From contig JAFAGX010000070.1 of the NCBI GenBank assembly GCA_019237515.1, positions 1 to 5,990 of the forward strand: a stretch of DNA of 5,990 bases, in the 5' to 3' direction. The number at the start of each line of letters is the position of its first letter. Within the stretch, counting starts at the first letter, position 1. The notes under the pieces were generated by a model. The model searched no databases and was not told the origin of the DNA. It saw nothing but the letters and a program-made list of their open reading frames with translations. The position numbers and the translations under genes were made by a program. The DNA comes from Acidobacteriaceae bacterium. GTDB lineage: Bacteria > Acidobacteriota > Terriglobia > Terriglobales > SbA1. Below, one piece after another: positions 1 to 5,267 of this stretch.

Positions 1-787
1 GGATGATGAACGCCGCGAAGAACATGTCTTTCCAGATGGCATACGGGAAAAACGGCTCGCCATCTCTCTTTGTCAGCTCGTGATACTCACTTATATATGT
101 TGCTCGTTTGACGATGCGCCCAGGCATTGGCCATTCATTGATGCCCAGCGTCACCACCATCAACACATGGAGACAAACGAAGCCGATCAGCAATCCCGGG
201 ATTACAAACACATGCAGGGCAAAGAATCGGGACAAGGTTGCACCGGCGATGATCGGGCCACCCAGCATTAACCTCACGACGGCGGAACCAAGAATGGGAA
301 CGCGGCTAGCGATCGACGCTCCGATACCCAGCCCCCAATACGCATCTTGGTCGAAGCGCAATACCTGGCCGGTGAAAGCCATGCCCAGCGTCATTAACAA
401 TAGGAGGATGCCGATGATCCACGTAAGTTCGCGGGGGAACTTGTACGCGCCAAACAAAAATACCTGGACCATATGGATGAGGACGATAGCGACCATGAAG
501 TCCGAACCCCATCCATGCATCGCGCGAATGAACCAGCCAAGCGTCACATTCTGGTTCAACGCCTGCAGGCTGCTCCATGCTTCCGCTCCCGAGGGCACAT
601 AAACAAACGCGAGCAGAATTCCCGTGACGATTTGCAGGATGAATACAGTCAACGCGGCACTGCCAAACACATAAAACCAACTGGCAGTGTTGCGCGGGAC
701 GCGATGTTCTACCATGTCGCGAACCGGCGCGGCCAACTTCAAGCGGGAGTCGAACCATTGCCCGATCTTGTCAATCATCACGCGCAT
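1..787 (-). CDS. qcrB: Cytochrome b, b6-like N-terminal part continuing into a subunit IV-like part, 3' partial
   Basis: Membrane subunit holding two b haems that bifurcates electrons from quinol. The frame is open to the left edge, giving 262 residues. Helices are at about 37-63, 90-113, 121-143 and 188-213, with a fifth starting near 252. Haem ligands are H91/H105 (14 apart) and H192/H207 (15 apart); the 15 spacing is the b6-type mark, while mitochondrial-type cytochrome b has 14 in both. Motifs RAMHGWG, KFPREL, RFDQDAYW and PILGS also match b6. The residue at the place of the b6 Cys that binds haem c_n is V40 (WFYVFGS), so that haem is not expected. Residues 243-262 (GEPFFPY and a new helix) look like the start of subunit IV, so the gene appears to encode a fused full-length cytochrome b. 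The Qo PEWY-type motif would lie beyond the edge. The start at 787 has GGGGAG 8 bases upstream; a second ATG at 778 overlaps the Rieske stop as TGATG and is the alternative. Confidence 0.95.
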   Translation of the reverse strand, partial: MRVMIDKIGQWFDSRLKLAAPVRDMVEHRVPRNTASWFYVFGSAALTVFILQIVTGILLAFVYVPSGAEAWSSLQALNQNVTLGWFIRAMHGWGSDFMVAIVLIHMVQVFLFGAYKFPRELTWIIGILLLLMTLGMAFTGQVLRFDQDAYWGLGIGASIASRVPILGSAVVRLMLGGPIIAGATLSRFFALHVFVIPGLLIGFVCLHVLMVVTLGINEWPMPGRIVKRATYISEYHELTKRDGEPFFPYAIWKDMFFAAFII

Positions 788-1365
788 GAGGGTTTCTCCC
801 CGGTAAGAGCGGCGATCGCGGCTCCTGGCGTCGGCAACTCACCCGCCTGGATGGCGATCAAGCCGTTCTCGACTTTGTAGGGATACTCGAAAAGCCCGCG
901 CTCCGGCGGTCCCGATGCCCGCGCTCCGTCGCGGTAGTACGCTCCGCCGTGGCAAGGGCACATGAATAAACCAGACTGCGGAAACCAGCGAACTGGACAG
1001 CCCAGATGCGCGCAGTTGATAGCAAAAACCTGGAACTGGTCACCGGCAATGCGCCGCACCCAGCAGGCCGTGTCGGCGGTCGCCCCGTCGGTCGGCATCA
1101 CGTAGGGATTGCGAAACGTCGCCAGCCGTGTCTCGCCTTCCGGAAAATCGGCGACGTTGCCGAGCTGTACCCATGAGAGATAGCCGTTGCCATGTCCGCG
1201 TGTGATTGCGGAGAAGAGATATCCGACGATCGGTACCGCGATTACAGCCGCCGCTAGTCCGTTGAAAAGAATTCCCAATTTCGTGAAAAAGCCTCGCCGG
1301 GACATTGCGGCGTCACTCGACTGCACAGCCGGTTTAGTCGAAACCGCCACAGGTTTAGTGGACAT
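778..1365 (-). CDS. qcrA: Rieske iron-sulphur protein of a cytochrome bc complex, Tat-type N-terminus
   Basis: Carries the [2Fe-2S] cluster that accepts the first electron from quinol at the Qo site and moves it to a c-type cytochrome. In the 195-residue product, a twin-arginine motif SRRGFF (22-27) precedes a single hydrophobic segment at about 30-53, expected to be an uncleaved Tat anchor. The cluster motifs are CAHLGC (118-123; C118, H120) and CPCHGG (136-141; C136, C138, H139 for the cluster and disulphide set together with C123). The Pro loop GPP is at 152-154. G141 takes the place of the Ser that hydrogen-bonds the cluster in high-potential proteins, while the Tyr two residues on (Y143) is kept. 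The start at 1365 is chosen over an in-frame ATG at 1449: AGGAG stands 7 bases before it, and the extra 28 residues lie wholly inside the preceding gene. It overlaps that gene by 11 bases. Confidence 0.95.
   Translation of the reverse strand: MSTKPVAVSTKPAVQSSDAAMSRRGFFTKLGILFNGLAAAVIAVPIVGYLFSAITRGHGNGYLSWVQLGNVADFPEGETRLATFRNPYVMPTDGATADTACWVRRIAGDQFQVFAINCAHLGCPVRWFPQSGLFMCPCHGGAYYRDGARASGPPERGLFEYPYKVENGLIAIQAGELPTPGAAIAALTGEKPSCA
796..801 (-). promoter_or_regulatory. Ribosome binding site deciding the cytochrome b start
   Basis: GGGGAG lies 8 bases before the ATG at 787, within the 3' end of the Rieske gene. The alternative ATG at 778 has no comparable purine stretch at the right distance. 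Confidence 0.75.
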
Positions 1366-2104
1366 TGTTAGACTCCTGATTCTGCGCGTAATTTGCGGCT
1401 GCGTAGGGCTGCCCAGGCGTCTGCACACGATGCGAAGCCATCCATGCAACTACATCCGTGATTTCCTGATCGGACATCGGTTTGCCGGGCACGTTTCCAC
1501 GCCAGTCGGGAGCGCCCAGCTCCGGGCGGCCGGTGATAACAATCGTGCGCAGCCCCTGCTCACTGACCAGCGCCAGAAACGAATCGTTCGTGATCGCGCT
1601 GCCCTTGCGTCCGCCTTGACCTTGTGTGCCGTGACACGATGCGCAATAGGTTCCGTAAGCAACCTCGCCCTGCTGAACATTGCCAGCAGACGTTGCCGCA
1701 TAGGCAGGCGGATTAGCTCCTTTGAGAATTCCGGGCTGGCTCCAGCGGGAGCGCATTTCAGTGGTGATTACATCGATCTGTTTATTCGTCAGCATTCCGC
1801 CCGCACTTTGAGCGAAGGCTGGCATAGAAGTGCCCTTCACGCCATTCGCAATGACTTTACGTATCGCTGCGTCCTCAGCGATCGCCAGATAAACGGGGTC
1901 GGCCATAGCGATCGCCGCTCCGCCCTTGCCTTCCGCGCCGTGGCAACCCGCGCAGTTTTCCGCGTACAGAGTGCGAAAGTCTGTAACCTCGTTTGGAGCG
2001 ACGACCTCCGAACTCTTTTGCGGCCGACCGGGGGGAGAGCTACAGCCGGCGAGCACAATCATGCTCGCGATGGCGGCAAGACACGAATATCGAAGTGAGT
2101 TCAC
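1355..2104 (-). CDS. Dihaem cytochrome c lipoprotein, probable cytochrome c1 substitute of the bc complex
   Basis: Periplasmic electron carrier with two class I cytochrome c domains in 249 residues. The N-terminus is a lipoprotein signal peptide: Arg5, hydrophobic stretch 9-19, and lipobox LAGC at 18-21, so Cys21 should be lipidated and anchor it to a membrane. The first haem site is CAGCH at 51-55 with probable axial M94 (GTSMPAF). The second is CASCH at 154-158 with probable axial M210 (GKPMSD). The tail beyond 227 is polar and has no membrane helix, unlike actinobacterial QcrC, which has a C-terminal one. The start is GTG at 2104, overlapping the TGA of the preceding gene as GTGA and preceded by GAGG with a 7-base spacer. 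It lies directly upstream of the Rieske and cytochrome b genes, with no separate cytochrome c1 gene visible, so it likely takes electrons from the Rieske protein and delivers them to CoxB. Confidence 0.93.
   Translation of the reverse strand: MNSLRYSCLAAIASMIVLAGCSSPPGRPQKSSEVVAPNEVTDFRTLYAENCAGCHGAEGKGGAAIAMADPVYLAIAEDAAIRKVIANGVKGTSMPAFAQSAGGMLTNKQIDVITTEMRSRWSQPGILKGANPPAYAATSAGNVQQGEVAYGTYCASCHGTQGQGGRKGSAITNDSFLALVSEQGLRTIVITGRPELGAPDWRGNVPGKPMSDQEITDVVAWMASHRVQTPGQPYAAANYAQNQESNNVH
1373..1377 (-). promoter_or_regulatory. Ribosome binding site deciding the Rieske start
   Basis: AGGAG stands 7 bases before the ATG at 1365, inside the last codons of the dihaem cytochrome gene. It favours the MSTKPVAV start over the upstream in-frame ATG at 1449. 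Confidence 0.8.
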
Positions 2105-2958
2105 GACCGTCCCTCTCCATGCGACGAAATGATTCCCGGAGCTTCAACGCCTGCACGCAGGGCAAATGGCAGGTTTTCGCGAGTCAACATGCGAGATTGG
2201 CGCACGACGACCAAACCCGCGACTAAGCCAAAGGCAACTTGCGAAGCCACAAACCAGTACCAATCGATGTGGGTTGCGAGCATCGGATTAAGCAGGCCGA
2301 GCATCATGTAAACGAGTCCTGACCAGAGGACGGGTGCAATCAATCCTCCGAGCACAATCGGCCGATGTGCAAACATGGGCAGCATCGCGCCATAGAGCAA
2401 TCCCACGGTGACCGACACCAACACATGCAGGCCGAAAGCAATTGCAAAACTGTCGGCATGAAATGAATAGAGTTGGCTCGGGCCCATTTTCAGGGATTGC
2501 GCGTAAACCGTCGCGGCAAGCAGGTTGATGGGATACCAGATACTTCCCGCTTTCAGCACGCCGTAGGCACAGGCCAACACAGCCATGGCAACACTTCCCG
2601 CCAATCCACCCTTCACCCCGGCAGAAATCGGATAGGTGCGAACCGGAAGCCAGGCGCGTGCCTGTTCCGCGATTGGAACGCGATCAACCACCCGACGCTC
2701 AGTCGATGGCTGGAAATCGTCTCGAATCACCGGAACAGCCACCTCGCGCTCGCGCGGGAGAACTTCGCCGAACCAGCCGACGCACCCTGCCACGGCGAGT
2801 ACAGCACCGAGGACCGTGACTGACATGTTTGTTACCAGACCGGCGAACAGCAAAGTGAATCCAAACGCCAGAATGAATGGCCAGGCAGTCGGTGCTGGCG
2901 TTTCAATCTCGCGTGGCAAGCTCTGGTCGAGTTGTTCTGTCGCAAGCAATCTTGCCAT
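2101..2958 (-). CDS. Multi-pass membrane protein with COX4-like N-terminus, uncharacterised C-terminal domain
   Basis: I do not recognise a named family for the whole 285-residue protein. Residues 25-62 form two closely spaced helices with short flanks (AWPFILAFGF, GLVTNMSV, GWFGEVLPRE). This resembles the small two-helix subunit IV-like proteins encoded next to bacterial coxC genes. A hydrophilic, charged linker follows at about 66-108. The second part, about 110-253, has four or five further helices, with a Gly/Ala-rich first helix (GVKGGLAGSVAMAVLACAYG), histidines at 167, 178, 198 and 230, and an aromatic motif IDWYWF at 231-236. The tail from 254 is polar. This second part has the look of YagU-like small membrane proteins, but that is a weak impression. 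No cofactor motif such as CxxCH is present. AAGGA sits 6 bases before the ATG, 9 bases after coxC, and the stop overlaps the next start. Its place suggests an accessory or bridging subunit of the oxidase; this is inference. Confidence 0.85.
   Translation of the reverse strand: MARLLATEQLDQSLPREIETPAPTAWPFILAFGFTLLFAGLVTNMSVTVLGAVLAVAGCVGWFGEVLPREREVAVPVIRDDFQPSTERRVVDRVPIAEQARAWLPVRTYPISAGVKGGLAGSVAMAVLACAYGVLKAGSIWYPINLLAATVYAQSLKMGPSQLYSFHADSFAIAFGLHVLVSVTVGLLYGAMLPMFAHRPIVLGGLIAPVLWSGLVYMMLGLLNPMLATHIDWYWFVASQVAFGLVAGLVVVRQSRMLTRENLPFALRAGVEAPGIISSHGEGRS
2112..2115 (-). promoter_or_regulatory. Ribosome binding site supporting the GTG start of the dihaem cytochrome c
   Basis: GAGG within GGAGAGGGA lies 7 bases before GTG at 2104. 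It supports a GTG start that overlaps the previous stop as GTGA; starting here places the lipoprotein signal peptide at the N-terminus. Confidence 0.7.
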
Positions 2959-2964
2959 TTCTTT

Positions 2965-2969
2965 TCCTT
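2965..2969 (-). promoter_or_regulatory. Ribosome binding site of the COX4-like membrane gene, overlapping the coxC stop
   Basis: The coxC stop TAA runs directly into AAGGA (TAAGGA), with a 6-base spacer to the ATG at 2958. Stop codon and ribosome binding site share bases, which suggests coupled translation. Confidence 0.75.
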
Positions 2970-3564
2970 AGCGTCCTACGATGTAAACCACGGTGAAAAC
3001 TACGACCCAAACGGCATCGACAAAGTGCCAGTACAACGCAAGCACATCCACGCGGCGGAACTGATCTTCGCCCACTTTTCCGGCCAAACCAAAGACAAGG
3101 ACGGCGGTCAGCATGATCAGTCCTGCGGTGACGTGAAACGCGTGCAGGCCAACCAGCGAATAATAGGTTGTTCCGAAAAGATTGGTTGAGATCGTCAGCC
3201 CATGCTCGTAAATAAGCCGGTGCCACTCCATCCCTGTGCCAAACAGAAACAGGCCGCCGAGAATAATGGTCAGTGCCCACAAAGTCAGAAATGCCGGGCG
3301 GTTATTTCGTTCGAGCGACTTGCCGGCGAAGTGGATTGTGATGCTGCTCGACAGCAAGCAGATCGTGAAAAAGATCGGTGTCTCCAGTACTTCTCTCGGA
3401 GTCGGCCCGGTCAGACTCTTGCCCAAATAAAAGAGATAGGCAACCACGAAGATGGTGAAGATCGCGGATTCCGCGATGATGAGGCTGGCCATCGCGACCT
3501 TGCCCCGGTACGGCAGAGTCCAAACCCGCGGAATTTCAACTACCGGAGTTGCAACTGCGCTCAT
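2968..3564 (-). CDS. coxC: Cytochrome c oxidase subunit III, five-helix form
   Basis: Subunit III of the haem-copper oxidase, a membrane protein that stabilises the catalytic core and proton uptake by subunit I. The 198-residue product has five hydrophobic helices at roughly 24-47, 61-79, 91-110, 132-160 and 176-196. This is the short bacterial form that lacks the first two helices of the seven-helix mitochondrial type. Family signatures seen are AES at 31-33 (the conserved Glu near the start of the first helix here), LHAFHVTAGL at 140-149, and YWHFVDAVWV at 178-187 near the C-terminus. The ATG at 3564 is preceded by AGGA with an 8-base spacer, 12 bases after the coxA stop. No missing residue or frameshift is seen. 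It sits between coxA and the uncharacterised membrane gene, so it forms the usual coxBAC block. Confidence 0.96.
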   Translation of the reverse strand: MSAVATPVVEIPRVWTLPYRGKVAMASLIIAESAIFTIFVVAYLFYLGKSLTGPTPREVLETPIFFTICLLSSSITIHFAGKSLERNNRPAFLTLWALTIILGGLFLFGTGMEWHRLIYEHGLTISTNLFGTTYYSLVGLHAFHVTAGLIMLTAVLVFGLAGKVGEDQFRRVDVLALYWHFVDAVWVVVFTVVYIVGR

Positions 3565-3572
3565 TGCTTTCT

Positions 3573-3576
3573 TCCT
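3573..3576 (-). promoter_or_regulatory. Ribosome binding site of coxC
   Basis: AGGA begins right after the coxA TGA stop and is followed by an 8-base purine-rich spacer to the ATG at 3564, a layout suited to translational reinitiation. Confidence 0.7.
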
Positions 3577-5250
3577 TCATTCATAGAGGGTGTCTGGATC
3601 TTCCGGATGTTTCAGGTCCCACAACGGACGGCGGCTCGCAACTACCGGAATGGTGGCAAAGTTGTACGCGGGTGGCGGAGAGCTTGTGGACCATTCAAGC
3701 GTCCACGCATCCCAGGGATCGTTGCCTGCTTTAACTCCATTGAAGTACGAACTGATGAGGTTCCACACAAACACCAGGATGGCAATGGCCTGAATGAATG
3801 CACCGAAGGAGACAATCAGGTTCAGTGTGTCCCAACCGCGCCCGGGTTCGTACGTGTAAATCCGGCGCGGCATCCCCAGCAGTCCCGGGATGTGCATGAC
3901 GTCGAACGTCATATGGAAACCGATCAGGAAAAGCCAGAAGTGCCACTTACCGAGGGTTTCACTCAGCATGTGGCCGGTCATCTTCGGGTACCAGTAATAA
4001 AATGCGCCAAAGGTGGCGAACAAAATCCCGCCCACGATCACGTAGTGAAAATGCGCGACGACAAAGTAGGAAAGACTAAGCTGCCAATCGACGGGAACAG
4101 CTGCCTGTATAATGCCTGTAAGACCTGCGATTAAGAACTGAAACAAAAAGCCAATGCAGAAGAGCATGGGCACCTTGAACTGAATTCTTCCGCCCCACAT
4201 CGTGCCAATCCAGTTAAAGATCTTGATCCCAGTGGGAATGCCGACAGCCATCGTGGTGATCGCGAAGAAGCTGTTCGCGTACGAGTTCATGCCGACGGTA
4301 AACATGTGGTGCGCCCAGACGCTGAGGCTTATAAAGGCGATTCCCACCGAGGCCGCCACCATAACCGGATAGCCGAAAATTGGTTTGCGCGAAAAAACCG
4401 GAATAATTTCCGACAAGAAACCAAAAGCTGGAATCACCAATATGTAAACTTCTGGATGGCCGAAGATCCAGAAAAAGTGCATCCAGAGCACAGCTGAGCC
4501 CCCGGCCTGCGTATCAAAGAAATGTCCTCCAAGATACCGATCGATCAGGAGCATAATTTGCGCTGCCGAGAGCGGGGTGATTGCGATGAGAACCATCCCG
4601 GCCATCACAAGATACAGCCATACCTGCAGAGGCATGCGACCAAGCTTCATGCCAGGGCACCGCATGCAGAGAACAGTGGCGATTATGTTGATGGCGGTTC
4701 CAATGCTTCCAAATCCTGAGACCAGGAGCGAAAGTGTCCAGTAGTCAGTGCTGTGTCCCGGGGAGAATGCCCGCGCGCCCAACGGCGCATAGGCCCACCA
4801 GCCGACGTCCGGTGCGTTGCCGGCACCGTAAAGGCCGCTTCCCCCGAGAAAACTGAAGTAGAGCAGCAGGCCGCCAAACGCCATGAGCCAGAAACTGAAG
4901 GCATTCAGCCGTGGAAATGCCATGTCCCGCGCACCGATCATCAGCGGGACAAGGTAGTTGGCAAATCCGAACAGGACCGGCATCACCATGAAAAAAATCA
5001 TGGTCGTGCCATGCATGGTGAACATACGGTTGAAGGCTTGTGGAGACACAAAATTGTTGTGCGAATGCATCAACTGGATGCGAATGATAAGGGCCTCAAT
5101 GCCGCCCAACACCAAAAAACCCAATCCATAAACAATGTAGAGAATCCCGAGGCGCTTGTGATCGACTGTGGCGACCCAGTCATGCAACGCATCGACCCAG
5201 GGTTTCTCTTGAACCTGCAACGCGGGAATTGTGATCGCATCCGATGACAT
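3577..5250 (-). CDS. coxA: Cytochrome c oxidase subunit I, A1-type haem-copper oxidase
   Basis: Catalytic subunit that reduces O2 to water and pumps protons across the inner membrane. It is 557 residues long, the usual length, with about 12 hydrophobic helices. Ligands visible: H80 and H402 for low-spin haem a, H400 for haem a3, and H265, H314 and H315 for CuB, with Y269 of GHPEVYI in the place of the His-Tyr cross-link. E267 in that motif defines the A1 subfamily. The D-channel residues N98, D109 and N116 and the K-channel residues T340 and K343 are kept. Differences from classical enzymes: residues 392-394 are SLS instead of HDT just before VVAHFHYV; the loop after the HH pair reads NSYANSFF (322-329) instead of the DVDTRAYF type; and helix XI has FDVMH (449-453) instead of FFPQH. 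The start at 5250 is preferred over an upstream in-frame ATG at 5583, because that extension overlaps coxB, is rich in Arg and polar, and GAGGA precedes 5250. Confidence 0.97.
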   Translation of the reverse strand: MSSDAITIPALQVQEKPWVDALHDWVATVDHKRLGILYIVYGLGFLVLGGIEALIIRIQLMHSHNNFVSPQAFNRMFTMHGTTMIFFMVMPVLFGFANYLVPLMIGARDMAFPRLNAFSFWLMAFGGLLLYFSFLGGSGLYGAGNAPDVGWWAYAPLGARAFSPGHSTDYWTLSLLVSGFGSIGTAINIIATVLCMRCPGMKLGRMPLQVWLYLVMAGMVLIAITPLSAAQIMLLIDRYLGGHFFDTQAGGSAVLWMHFFWIFGHPEVYILVIPAFGFLSEIIPVFSRKPIFGYPVMVAASVGIAFISLSVWAHHMFTVGMNSYANSFFAITTMAVGIPTGIKIFNWIGTMWGGRIQFKVPMLFCIGFLFQFLIAGLTGIIQAAVPVDWQLSLSYFVVAHFHYVIVGGILFATFGAFYYWYPKMTGHMLSETLGKWHFWLFLIGFHMTFDVMHIPGLLGMPRRIYTYEPGRGWDTLNLIVSFGAFIQAIAILVFVWNLISSYFNGVKAGNDPWDAWTLEWSTSSPPPAYNFATIPVVASRRPLWDLKHPEDPDTLYE

Positions 5251-5254
5251 AGGG

Positions 5255-5259
5255 TCCTC
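5255..5259 (-). promoter_or_regulatory. Ribosome binding site deciding the coxA start
   Basis: GAGGA lies 4 bases before the ATG at 5250, in the 17-base gap after coxB. The spacer is a little short, but the site supports this start over the in-frame ATG at 5583 inside coxB. Confidence 0.7.
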
Positions 5260-5267
5260 AGACTCTC

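Noticed and set aside
108..602. 164-residue plus-strand frame and 150-residue minus-strand frame at 306-758
   Set aside because: Both lie over the cytochrome b gene in other frames. The true frame carries all four haem-ligand histidines and the helix pattern.
1..1365. Photosynthetic b6f complex
   Set aside because: The b6-like spacing tempted this call, but the haem c_n Cys is missing, subunit IV appears fused, and the genes are in an operon with an oxygen-reducing oxidase.
1366..1449. 28-residue N-terminal extension of the Rieske protein
   Set aside because: It is wholly inside the dihaem cytochrome gene and would push the twin-arginine motif far from the N-terminus; AGGAG precedes the 1365 start.
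1187..2098. 303-residue open frame on the plus strand
   Set aside because: Antisense to the dihaem cytochrome and Rieske genes; Arg-rich, low-complexity style and no recognisable motif or ribosome binding site context.
3202..4134. 310-residue open frame on the plus strand
   Set aside because: It lies antisense to coxC and coxA, which have clear motifs. Its composition is polar, rich in Gln, His, Asn and Arg, without any domain; it is a shadow of codon bias.
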